Below are positions 16,546 to 24,017 of a stretch of 26,781 nucleotides of DNA, in pieces (position 1 is the stretch's first letter; each line of letters begins with the position of its first letter). The position numbers and the translations under genes were made by a program. This DNA comes from an uncultured Dialister sp. Lineage in GTDB: Bacteria; Bacillota; Negativicutes; Veillonellales; Dialisteraceae. The notes below the pieces were generated by a model. The model had not been told where the DNA came from. It saw nothing but the letters and a program-made list of their open reading frames with translations, and did no database searches. Location: assembly GCA_934216155.1 (NCBI GenBank), contig CAKQBK010000033.1, positions 1-26,781 on the forward strand. Direction: 5' to 3'.

Positions 16546-17493
16546 ATGGCAATGAATTTTGATATTCCAGATATTCGTGACAATGCCAGTAAGGCAGTGA
16601 TTGGAAATAAGATGCGCAAGCCCAGAAAGGTGGGAAACCTTCGATTGGGGGATACCATGCGTTCTATTTCCCATCATTATACATGTACCCAGGAACGGGT
16701 GGATGAAGATGCCGGTACTTCGTTTTATTCTCTTTCCGAAGGAGAAACCAAAGCAAAATTTTATAGCATGGATGTAACGCCCATTGGTGTTTGTCTGTAT
16801 CGTAAGAAAACAGCCGCTATTTATATGGAATTACCCACTTCTCAGCGTGATGCACTGTTAGAAGTTCTTAAAGAAAAGGCTGGTTCAGTGGAAATATCAT
16901 CCCAAATGGATATGTTTGTGGATACGGTAACATCTATTTTTGTGACTAAGCCAGGCAAAGGGGAGAATGTTTTCACTGTGGCTTTGATGGATAGTGAAGC
17001 AGCCAAAGCGTTATCTGATCAAGCGGCTGTAGAAGCCACCGAAAAAGAACAGGCTAAAGGCCCTCTTTCTCGCTTTTTCTCTACCTTCTTTGATCCGGTG
17101 GGACGAATCAGTCGTAAATCCTATATTCCGAAAATGCTGCTCATGGGCATTCCAGCGACTATTCTTTTTAGCTTTACCTGTTTGAAACCGGAACTGTTTG
17201 TAGGAGATCTGAATTTTTATATCGTTTCTTTCTTAATTTTAGGCACCTTGTGCTTTATTTCGCTAATTAGTTTGGGCATGAGACGTCTTTCTGATTTGGG
17301 ACTTTCTCATCTGTATTATTGGGGATTCTTTGCTATTCTTTTTGCCATCAATCAGTTGGGCGGAGAATTCCTTGGTTCGCAGCTCATGGCCACTCGTGTC
17401 ATTGCAGTTATTTTCATGATTGCGATTATTCTATTGGCTTTCTTCCCTGGACAGAATAAGAAGAATAAATATGGACCAGTACCTAAAAACTAG
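16546..17493 (+). CDS. DUF805 membrane protein with uncharacterised N-terminal domain
   Basis: A 315-residue protein. The C-terminal part (about 178-315) is a DUF805 domain: FFDPVGRISRKSY at its start, about four hydrophobic segments, RRLSDLG (246-252) and the ending FFPGQNKKNKYGP. DUF805 proteins are small inner-membrane proteins of unknown function. The first 170 residues are soluble, have no signal peptide, and do not match a family I recognise; mixed alpha/beta character is likely. A Lys/Glu/Ala linker (about 150-172) joins the parts. AGGTGAT at 16535-16541 fixes the start. It is a single gene, framed by the rplQ terminator and repeat-rich DNA. Confidence 0.85.
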   Translation: MAMNFDIPDIRDNASKAVIGNKMRKPRKVGNLRLGDTMRSISHHYTCTQERVDEDAGTSFYSLSEGETKAKFYSMDVTPIGVCLYRKKTAAIYMELPTSQRDALLEVLKEKAGSVEISSQMDMFVDTVTSIFVTKPGKGENVFTVALMDSEAAKALSDQAAVEATEKEQAKGPLSRFFSTFFDPVGRISRKSYIPKMLLMGIPATILFSFTCLKPELFVGDLNFYIVSFLILGTLCFISLISLGMRRLSDLGLSHLYYWGFFAILFAINQLGGEFLGSQLMATRVIAVIFMIAIILLAFFPGQNKKNKYGPVPKN

Positions 17494-17750
17494 TTAGGAG
17501 TGAGGAATTAGGAGTGAGGAGTGGTATTAGTCCCCAATTGGATTATCGTACTGCTAGCGAAGTATACCGCTAGAGCTGCCCCCTCAGCCTTCGGCAGCTC
17601 CCCCGACAGGGGAGCCGAGACAGCGGTGTAAACTTACTTAGGGACGCACAATTCATAAAGCACCCCAATACCCATTTTATATAAAGGAGACAGTTAGTAG
17701 TAAACAGTTGGCTGTATTTCCTAATCCATAGCTACGAACTTCCTATAACA
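17494..17750. repeat. Repeat-derived spacer with hairpins
   Basis: No gene is visible. After ggagtgaggaattaggagtg-type repeats, an element with paired words agctgcc (17574-17580)/ggcagct (17593-17599) and gctcccc (17597-17603)/ggggagc (17609-17615) resembles the hairpin ends of the elements at 19831 and 21556. The dispersed ACAATTCATAAAGC motif follows at 17640-17676. The hairpins may end transcription from the DUF805 gene, but no T run follows. Confidence 0.5.
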
Positions 17751-17751
17751 A

Positions 17752-17784
17752 AAGCCCATGGCGATATAGTATCGTCATGGGCTT
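17752..17784. terminator. Bidirectional terminator beside tRNA-Cys
   Basis: AAGCCCATG (17752-17760) pairs with CATGGGCTT (17776-17784), extended inward by GCGATA/TATCGT with one G-T pair. On the minus strand it lies 6 bp after the tRNA CCA end and is followed by TTTTGTTA; on the plus strand it is followed by ATTTTTT. It can therefore act in both directions. Confidence 0.85.
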
Positions 17785-17790
17785 ATTTTT

Positions 17791-17866
17791 TGGAGGCGGT
17801 GCCCGGAGTTGAACACGGGGATAAGGGGCTTGCAGGCCCCACGCCTTAGCGCTTGGCTACACCGCC
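17791..17866 (-). tRNA. tRNA-Cys (GCA), structurally irregular
   Basis: Read on the minus strand, a 7-bp acceptor stem GGCGGTG/CACCGCC, discriminator T and encoded CCA frame a cloverleaf. The D arm GCCAAGCGCTAAGGC is normal, the anticodon loop holds CTGCAA with anticodon GCA, and the T loop TTCAACT is normal. Compared with ordinary tRNA-Cys it has two extra bases. One is near position 26, leaving a GGGGC/GCCCC stem with a six-base loop (or a C-C mismatch). The other is a T inside the T stem, which only pairs fully (CCCGG/CCGGG) if that T bulges. It may be functional but unusual, or a decaying copy. Confidence 0.8.
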
Positions 17867-17926
17867 ATAAAAATGACTTCTATAGTGTATCCCATTTTTG
17901 AAGAAAAGTAAAGGGGGGAATCAGTA

Positions 17927-17998
17927 GGCTGTTAGCAGCCAGCGGTTAACAGTTAACAGTTAACGGTTAACCGCCAACTGCCTACTGCCTACTGCTAA
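17927..17998. repeat. Degenerate heptamer array
   Basis: Units such as gttaaca, gttaacc, actgcct and actgcta follow each other in roughly 7-bp steps and stop right at the stop codon of the glycosyltransferase gene. The word set is the same as in the array at 982-1094. Confidence 0.65.
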
Positions 17999-17999
17999 C

Positions 18000-19460
18000 T
18001 TATCCCAGTGCGTATCCTTTCCGTACCCAGATGGTATAGAGTCCTGGTAGGTGAATGGGATAGGAATTTTTATCTTCATAGGCGGTCAGAAAGGCATCGG
18101 TGGTATTTTTATTGACAATGATGATGGTATTTTTTTCTTTCACCAGTTCTTCTGCTGCTATGAAAGGCATCACATTTTTCGCATTCCAAGAGAGTGCTCC
18201 TGGTCTCATGGATTCGATTTTATCTTTCTCTTCAGCGCGATAGATGGTTTTTCCGCTGTAAAATACAGTAGAAGTTCGATAGTCATGGAGAAAGGCAATG
18301 GTGGTATTTGCGGTATCCATTTGTGCCAGCGCTTGGCCCACTTCTTTACCAGACCTCGAAAGCATAATGGAGGGGGCGAGGAACAAGGTAAGTCCTGTGT
18401 AAAGACCGATCGCACCGAGCGCTACCTTTTCTAATCGTATTTCTATATCCTTATAGAGCAAAGCTGTCAGAATCGATAGAGAAAACAAACCGGGGAAGGT
18501 GTAGGTGGTGTACTTGGTGGCGATACATTCAAAAAAGAGATTGACTACCACTGCATAGATGATCAGAAGTTGTGTTACATCCCTGGAAGAGCGAAGGTCA
18601 AGTTCTTTGTGTTTCCATTTCTTCCATAGAGAATAGGGAATCGTAAAGCTCCAGGGAGTAAAACCAAGGAAGAAAACGAGAAAATAAAAATACCATTTAT
18701 TATGAGAAGGATGTTCTGACACGGTGGCTCGCAGGAAATTATGCACCCCAAGGAAATTCAAAAGGAAGTCACTTCCATGAAGATAGCACATGGTGCCATA
18801 CCAGGAACCACAAAGAAGGATGAAAAGAAGGAGACCGGAAATCAAATGGACTCGTCCCATTTCTTTCAGATCTTTTTTGTACAGGAGAAATAGGAAGCAA
18901 GAAAGCCCTGGGAGAAGAAGACCAATGGGGCCTTTGGTGAGAGTGGCCAAGGCAGCAAAGACGTAGCAAAGCCAATAGTATTTCCTGTTTTCTGTATAGC
19001 CCAAGTAGAAAAATGCAATGGCGCCGCTCATGAATAGAAATAAGGTGGAGTCTGTGATGACTGCTTTGGATAAAAGCCAAAATTCGACGGAGGTTCCTAA
19101 AATAAGAGCGGAGAGCCAACCGATTTTTTCACTGTAGACTTTTCTGGCAAACCAGTAGGTGAAAAGCAAAGACAGTATACCTAGGAGCGCAGCCGGTAAG
19201 CGAGCGGCCATTTCATTGAAACCAAAGAGAGAAAATGACAGTGCCAATTCCCAATAATAGAAAATTGGTTTATCATACCAGTAGTTTCCATAGATTTGAG
19301 GAGAAATCCAATCACCGGAAAGAACCATTTCTTTGGCAGTCAATGCATAATTGGATTCCGCCGTATCGGTGATGGCCAGTAAGTGATTGCCAATCAGGTA
19401 TAGAAATAAGGAAAAGAAGAGTAGTGTAAGATAAGGGTGCTTTCGTAACAACATTTGCAT
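18000..19460 (-). CDS. ArnT/PMT-type membrane glycosyltransferase (GT-C, family 39-like)
   Basis: A 486-residue polytopic membrane protein. The N-terminal part has TDTAESNYALTAKEM (31-45), with D32 and E35 in place of the catalytic acidic pair of the PMT/ArnT superfamily, then DWISPQIYGNYWYDKPIFYY (50-69) and ARLPAALLGILSLL. About ten to twelve hydrophobic segments follow, and the soluble C-terminal part is periplasmic in relatives. Family members move a sugar from a polyprenyl phosphate to lipid A or protein; a lipid A role would fit an outer membrane, but the substrate is not shown by the sequence. AAGGAGGATTCTC before the first ATG fixes the start. No arn-pathway genes are adjacent. Confidence 0.88.
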   Translation of the reverse strand: MQMLLRKHPYLTLLFFSLFLYLIGNHLLAITDTAESNYALTAKEMVLSGDWISPQIYGNYWYDKPIFYYWELALSFSLFGFNEMAARLPAALLGILSLLFTYWFARKVYSEKIGWLSALILGTSVEFWLLSKAVITDSTLFLFMSGAIAFFYLGYTENRKYYWLCYVFAALATLTKGPIGLLLPGLSCFLFLLYKKDLKEMGRVHLISGLLLFILLCGSWYGTMCYLHGSDFLLNFLGVHNFLRATVSEHPSHNKWYFYFLVFFLGFTPWSFTIPYSLWKKWKHKELDLRSSRDVTQLLIIYAVVVNLFFECIATKYTTYTFPGLFSLSILTALLYKDIEIRLEKVALGAIGLYTGLTLFLAPSIMLSRSGKEVGQALAQMDTANTTIAFLHDYRTSTVFYSGKTIYRAEEKDKIESMRPGALSWNAKNVMPFIAAEELVKEKNTIIIVNKNTTDAFLTAYEDKNSYPIHLPGLYTIWVRKGYALG

Positions 19461-19646
19461 GAGAATCCTCCTTGGTGAAATATGTTATAGTTTCATATCA
19501 GCTATACTGTACCAAGAGGGGTTGAATGAATGTGTATGGATGTTTAAAGAAATGATAAATACTTTTATTTTATAGTTGTCAGGAAAGTGGTAGATAGATA
19601 TGATATTTTTGGTGACTGGGCCCTAGGGATTAGGAAATATGATTCT

Positions 19647-19810
19647 AGGGAAACGCTGATTTAATCAAAGAGTTTGAAATTATATGAATTTTTATCCAAA
19701 GCATCGTCAAGAAAATCCTTAAAATAGCTCGCTATTCGCGGATTTCCTTTCCTCGCTTTGAATAAAAATCCAAGAATAATTTCAAACCATGATTAAATCA
19801 GTGTTTCCCT
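19647..19810. repeat. 164-bp MITE-like palindrome
   Basis: Terminal inverted repeats of 21 bp (19647-19667 and 19790-19810, starting AGGGAAAC and ending TTAATCA) differ at one position. The inner arms also align, including TTGAAATTAT/ATAATTTCAA and AATAGC/GCTATT at the centre, so the whole element can fold into one long hairpin. There is no ORF and no obvious target duplication. This is typical of a non-autonomous element moved by a transposase encoded elsewhere. Confidence 0.8.
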
Positions 19811-19830
19811 GGCTTCAGAACCACTGGCGT

Positions 19831-20023
19831 TAACCCTCTTCCTTTGGAAGGGGGGGCAGGGGGGATAGCTCACACTAGCGGATATATTGTGATGAGACGC
19901 ATGGCGTTGTTGGCGTTCTGCGAAAACGGCTTATCTAACAACTCTTCTTCGTCGACCTATCCCCGACTCGCAAGCGAGCATGCCCCTTCCTGAGGAAGGG
20001 GCTCATTAAGGGAATGTAGCGAT
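19831..20023. repeat. 193-bp dispersed element, copy A
   Basis: It opens with taaccctcttcctttggaag and closes with gccccttcctgaggaagggg and gtagcgat. The two ends are imperfect inverted copies (TTCCT-GGAAGGGG-CAG-GGGATAG), and a gctcgcaagcgagc-like hairpin lies between. Copy B at 21556-21747 is nearly the same length with conserved ends and a diverged middle. It ends 54 bp before the kinase gene and could carry its promoter. Confidence 0.8.
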
Positions 20024-20077
20024 AGTAGGGATAGTGATGTATCGGCTACCAGAACCTAAAGAATAGGAAGTGATCCG

Positions 20078-21532
20078 ATGACGATTAAGAAAAGTTTGAT
20101 ACTTTCTCATATTGTGGTGTGCATTTTACCAGTGATTATGACTTTGTTTGTGATGTTATCTTGTTTTACCGGTCTGTATTTGTATGCCAAAAGCGGAAAC
20201 CATATCATGGCGGAGAGCAGTTTTCAGTTCAATGTGGCGTCTAATCTCATTAAAAATTGCATCTTTCACAGTTTGCGCCATGGACATACCGCAGAGGAAT
20301 ACCAATGGATGATTGAAATGATCGACCCTATGGAAACCTATGTGGTTTTATATCAGGGCGAGCAGCCGATTTATCGATATGGTAATGAAAAGTTCCAAGA
20401 GGAAGTTCATGAACTGCGGACGAAAAAAGTACAACAAGAATTGGATGAGAGCACATCCAAGGATAGCACCTATAGTCGGACCCATTTGGATAGATACCAA
20501 TTTTTAACCAAAGCAAATATCCATGGGGAGACCTATCATCTCTATATGATGGTTCATCAGCCGGGGCCTGGTCATAGTGATGAAGCTTTTGAAAAAGCAC
20601 TCAGAAATACCAATCGGTTCATTGCCATTTCCCTGGTTCTATTTGTTTTGGCCAATAGTTATTTCCTGTCTCGCTTCATTGTTCGAAAAATCATTTCTCC
20701 GCTTAAACAACTGCAAGAAGGAGCGGAGAAAATCCAAAATGGAGATTTAGATGTGCATCTCGTCCATCAGGGGCATGATGAATTTACGCCGTCTCTGCAG
20801 GCATTCAATATGATGAGCCAAAAATTGAAAGAATCGCTGCTGCAAAGGAAAGCCGATGAAGAACAGCGAAAAGAATTGATTGCCAGTATTTCCCATGATA
20901 TACGGACGCCGCTCACTTCCATCAAAGCCTATGTGGAAGGCCTGTTGGACCATGTGGCCAATACACCGGAGAAACAGGAACGGTATCTCAAAGTGATTCA
21001 AAAGAAAGCCGATGGATTGGAACGATTGGTAGAGCAGTTGCTCCTGCTGACTAAAATGGATGTAGGCGAAAAGGCGTTGCCTATGAAATCCATTTCCTTG
21101 AGCCAGTTGGCAGAAGAATTCATAGATGAGAATCGTTTGAACTGGACCAAGCGAGGAGCTGCTTTTACATTGGATATAGAAAAGGATATTTCTATATCTG
21201 GCAGTTCCTTGCTGTTGGAACGGATCATTGAAAATGTAGTCACCAATAGCATCAAGTACAAAACGGAATCTATGGTGCATATCCATATTTCATTACATAA
21301 AGAAGGAAATAGGGCGGTGCTTCAAATCGCCGATGATGGACCGGGAGTACCGGAAGAATCATTACAGCGATTGCAGGAACCGTTCTATCGGACCGATAAA
21401 GCCAGAACCAAAACGGATAACGGCAGCGGGCTTGGATTGGCTATCGTCCGGCGGGCAACCGCTTTGATGCAGGGGAAAATGGAAATACAGAATGTTGAGC
21501 CTCATGGGTTGGTGGTAAGAATGATCTGGTGA
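20078..21532 (+). CDS. Membrane sensor histidine kinase
   Basis: A 484-residue kinase. TM1 is at about 8-37, an extracytoplasmic region of about 140 residues follows with no recognised sensor fold, and TM2 is at about 180-200. HAMP (about 200-253) precedes the DHp domain with phospho-acceptor H273 in SISHDIRTPLTSIKAYVEG. The ATPase domain has ENVVTNSIKY (N386/N390), DDGPG (419-423), EPFYR and GSGLGLAI (449-456). It is a complete HisKA-type kinase. GGAAGTGAT precedes the ATG. Its likely partner is the response regulator 342 bp downstream; the kinase lies first and the two are separated by repeat copy B, which is atypical. Confidence 0.95.
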   Translation: MTIKKSLILSHIVVCILPVIMTLFVMLSCFTGLYLYAKSGNHIMAESSFQFNVASNLIKNCIFHSLRHGHTAEEYQWMIEMIDPMETYVVLYQGEQPIYRYGNEKFQEEVHELRTKKVQQELDESTSKDSTYSRTHLDRYQFLTKANIHGETYHLYMMVHQPGPGHSDEAFEKALRNTNRFIAISLVLFVLANSYFLSRFIVRKIISPLKQLQEGAEKIQNGDLDVHLVHQGHDEFTPSLQAFNMMSQKLKESLLQRKADEEQRKELIASISHDIRTPLTSIKAYVEGLLDHVANTPEKQERYLKVIQKKADGLERLVEQLLLLTKMDVGEKALPMKSISLSQLAEEFIDENRLNWTKRGAAFTLDIEKDISISGSSLLLERIIENVVTNSIKYKTESMVHIHISLHKEGNRAVLQIADDGPGVPEESLQRLQEPFYRTDKARTKTDNGSGLGLAIVRRATALMQGKMEIQNVEPHGLVVRMIW

Positions 21533-21555
21533 CTGGCGACTAGGGGCTGTAGCGG

Positions 21556-21747
21556 TAACCCTCTTCCTTTGGAAGGGGGCAGGGGGGATAGCTCGCACTA
21601 GCGGTATGCATGGTTATGAGATATATAGATTTGTCGGCGTCTGGCTAAAGCGGCTTGTCAAACAACTCTTCGGGGGCGGCCTATCCCCGGCTCGCAAGCG
21701 AGCCTGCCCCTTCCTGAGGAAGGGGCTCTTAGGGATTCTGTAGCGAT
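21556..21747. repeat. 192-bp dispersed element, copy B
   Basis: It shares the opening taaccctcttcctttggaag and the closing hairpin ccccttcctgaggaagggg plus gtagcgat with copy A (19831-20023), and the gctcgcaagcgagc palindrome is complete here. It lies between the kinase stop and the response regulator gene, in the same orientation as copy A. The GC-rich hairpins may reduce readthrough between the two genes. Confidence 0.8.
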
Positions 21748-21786
21748 GACATAGTTAGTGAAATATGGTGATGTACTGGATAGTAA

Positions 21787-21837
21787 AAGGTTCTGGCTCT
21801 GAGAAAATCGATAGATTTTCAATGAAGCCAGAACCTT
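21787..21837. repeat. Inverted repeat before the response regulator gene
   Basis: AAGGTTCTGGCT (21787-21798) pairs perfectly with AGCCAGAACCTT (21826-21837), and the loop holds a second stem GAAAATC/GATTTTC (21802-21808/21813-21819). Tandem 9-bp ccttgagaa units follow to about 21855, right up to the ribosome site. It could be an attenuator or an operator; its words resemble the ctcagg/cctgag repeats near 390-430. Confidence 0.65.
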
Positions 21838-21874
21838 GAGAACCTTGAGAACCTTTTACAAAGGAGCAATGAAG

Positions 21875-22564
21875 ATGACGAAAAAAATACTAATCATTGA
21901 AGACGATGATGATATTGCATCTATTGAGCGGGATTATTTGGAAGTCAGTGGCTATGAAGTGTCGGTGGAGGAAAACGGCATTGATGGACTGAAGGAAGCC
22001 ATGACGGGGGAATATGATTTGATTTTGCTGGACGTGATGCTGCCGGGGATGGATGGATTTGCTATTTGCCGGAACCTCAGAGATCAAATCGATATTCCGA
22101 TCATGATGGTGACAGCCAAACGAACTGACATCGATAAAATCCGTGGCCTGGGATTTGGGGCTGATGATTACATTGAAAAGCCATTTTCTCCTGGCGTCCT
22201 GGTGGCAAAGGTGAAATCCCAACTGGCCCAGTATGAACGTTTGAAAGGGAAAAATCATGAAAATCACCGACTCACCATTGGAGATATTTCTTTGGAGTCC
22301 GATACGCACCGTGTCTTTGTCAGAGGGGAAGAAAAGATACTGCCCAACAAAGAATTTAAATTGCTGGAATTTCTGATGATTCATGCCGATGTGGTCTATA
22401 GCAGAGAATCGCTGTACACCCGTATCTGGGGCATGGATTCGCTGGGAAATACAGCCACCGTTCCGGTCCATATCAATCGACTAAGAGAAGCCCTGGAAGA
22501 AGATCCGTCCAATCCGAAGCATATTTTGACCATTTGGGGCGTAGGGTATAAGTTTAGACCGTAA
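21875..22564 (+). CDS. OmpR/PhoB-family response regulator
   Basis: A 229-residue two-domain regulator. The receiver (1-120) has the acidic pocket E9-D13, phospho-acceptor D53 in LLDVMLPGMDG, T80 and K102 in EKPF. The C-terminal winged helix has LPNKEFKLLEFLMIHADVVY, SRESLYTRIWG and HINRLREALE, ending GVGYKFRP. It should bind DNA when phosphorylated, most likely by the upstream kinase. An ATG at 21836 or 21869 is also in frame, but AAGGAG (21861-21866) is best spaced from 21875 and MTKKILIIEDD is the usual beginning. Upstream codons come from repeat DNA. Confidence 0.95.
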   Translation: MTKKILIIEDDDDIASIERDYLEVSGYEVSVEENGIDGLKEAMTGEYDLILLDVMLPGMDGFAICRNLRDQIDIPIMMVTAKRTDIDKIRGLGFGADDYIEKPFSPGVLVAKVKSQLAQYERLKGKNHENHRLTIGDISLESDTHRVFVRGEEKILPNKEFKLLEFLMIHADVVYSRESLYTRIWGMDSLGNTATVPVHINRLREALEEDPSNPKHILTIWGVGYKFRP

Positions 22565-22566
22565 AA

Positions 22567-22633
22567 GCAGTGAGAAGTGAGTAGTTAGAAGTGAGAAGTG
22601 AAGGTGGCGGTACACAAAATGTAGAAGCACCGC
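22567..22633 (+). repeat. Dispersed intergenic repeat, copy after the response regulator
   Basis: It begins with the same gcagtgagaagtgag as at 176-190, adds an inserted gtagttagaagtgagaag stretch, and continues ggtggcggtacacaaaatgt and agaagcaccgc. Both this copy and that after tuf sit directly behind a gene end. No coding content is seen. Confidence 0.55.
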
Positions 22634-22706
22634 GAGTTTATAAAGGTTATTATTTTGCTCTATTGATTATTCTAACAAATAGAGTATACCGCTACGCAAA
22701 AGGTTA

Positions 22707-22766
22707 AAAAGGGTTATAAAAGGTTATGAGACTATCGGAAGTTTCATAACCTTTTATAACCCTTTT
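22707..22766. terminator. Long perfect hairpin, probable bidirectional terminator
   Basis: Bases 22707-22729 and 22744-22766 are perfect 23-bp inverted copies around a 14-base loop, built of GGGTTATAAAAGGTTATGA words with AAAA/TTTT ends. It lies in the 431-bp gap between the response regulator and the EamA gene. The rest of the gap (to 22995) holds degenerate cctagtcaccagtcac repeats and A/T-rich DNA, presumably the promoter of the next gene. The T tract is short, so the terminator role is likely, not certain. Confidence 0.6.
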
Positions 22767-22995
22767 GTATTTGGTTGGATTCCAATTGTTGGATAGATGA
22801 TAATAGAGAGTATAACCTGCCCGAAGGGCATAACCTTTCTCCAACTCCTAGTCACCAGTCACTAGTCACCATACGGATACATTTTCATCATCTTATCTCA
22901 TACGGAACAATGTGATTGAATTGTTTATTGAAAAATAAATGATACTAGCATTAAAATAAGTAAATTAAAAATGATAAGATGGTGAATATATAAAA

Positions 22996-23988
22996 ATGGA
23001 ATATAAAAATCCAGTAGCCTATCATCCGCTGAAACGACTCCGGATGGCATTCAAATCGAAAAAGCGCAAAAGAAGCAGTATTGTTATGGGCGTAGTGACC
23101 ACACTTTTGGCTTCCCTGTCTTTTGCGTTTATGTCTGCTTGTGCGAAATGGCTGCCTACTATGCCTTCGGGAGAAATGACGTTGTTCCGTGGATTGGTGG
23201 GATTGCTGTTTATTCCAATTCTCTGCTTGCAGACCAAGGAGCATTTCTTTTCTGGGAAACACATGGGCTTTCTCTGCTTACGAGGGCTATTTGGCAGTAT
23301 TGCTTTATTCTTTTATTTTCTGTCCATCGAAGGATTGACACTGGGAGATGCACAGATCCTTTCTCAGTTGGCGGCTTTCTTTATGTGTCTGCTGTCACCG
23401 ATATTTTTAAAAGAAAAATTACCACAGGAAGCTCTCCCTGGTATGGTGACCATTGCCATGGGCACCCTTTGTGTCATGCAGATATGGAATTTTCATGATT
23501 TTAATCTGTATACCCTCTTTGGCATTGGTGGCGGATTTTTCTCTGCGGCGGCTTATATTGTGATTAGCCATTTGGCAGAAAAAGGATTTAAGTCCAACAC
23601 AGAAATTGTATTTTATTTTCAGATTTTCAGTATCTTAGTGGGACTGACATTGGCGGGCAGTGAATCTTGGATATGGCCACAGGGATGGGATTGGTTCTTT
23701 GTGGTGGGATTGGGCCTCTTTGCCCTGTCAGCCCAGATGTTTATGACCTGGGCTTTCCAGCACGTCAATTCTGTGGTGGTATCTTTTTTGATGTACAGTG
23801 AAATCCTATTTCATATTCTCTTCGGCTGGGCCTTTTGGGATGAAATCATGCCGCCTGCTTCTTGGGCAGGCGGCATGATGATAGTAGCCGGTTCGATTAT
23901 GCTTATGGTTTTCAAACCCAAAGGAATGCATCAAGATACGCACCATGCAGTCAGTAAAACGCAAGGTGCCACAGTGAAAGGGGCTTAG
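22996..23988 (+). CDS. EamA/DMT-family transporter
   Basis: A 330-residue membrane protein with about ten hydrophobic segments in two EamA halves. The first half begins LLASLSFAFMSACAKWLPTM and has FRGLVGLLFIPIL; the second has SAAAYIVISHLAEKG and ends FWDEIMPPASWAGGMMIVAG, the classic EamA closing motif. These proteins export or import small metabolites; the substrate cannot be read from sequence. A basic 30-residue cytoplasmic N-terminus precedes TM1. The ribosome site is weak (GATGGTGA), so the start could be at a later ATG (23046 or 23085). It converges on the AEC operon with a 29-bp gap. Confidence 0.88.
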   Translation: MEYKNPVAYHPLKRLRMAFKSKKRKRSSIVMGVVTTLLASLSFAFMSACAKWLPTMPSGEMTLFRGLVGLLFIPILCLQTKEHFFSGKHMGFLCLRGLFGSIALFFYFLSIEGLTLGDAQILSQLAAFFMCLLSPIFLKEKLPQEALPGMVTIAMGTLCVMQIWNFHDFNLYTLFGIGGGFFSAAAYIVISHLAEKGFKSNTEIVFYFQIFSILVGLTLAGSESWIWPQGWDWFFVVGLGLFALSAQMFMTWAFQHVNSVVVSFLMYSEILFHILFGWAFWDEIMPPASWAGGMMIVAGSIMLMVFKPKGMHQDTHHAVSKTQGATVKGA

Positions 23989-24017
23989 GAAGGGGATACA
24001 AAATTCATTCACATGTC

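Noticed and set aside
18206..19119. Alternative-frame ORFs within the glycosyltransferase gene (69 and 116 residues)
   Set aside because: Shadows of the 486-residue gene; no ribosome sites or recognisable motifs.
21836..21874. 13-residue N-terminal extension of the response regulator
   Set aside because: Encoded by the tandem 9-bp repeats; spacing from AAGGAG favours 21875.
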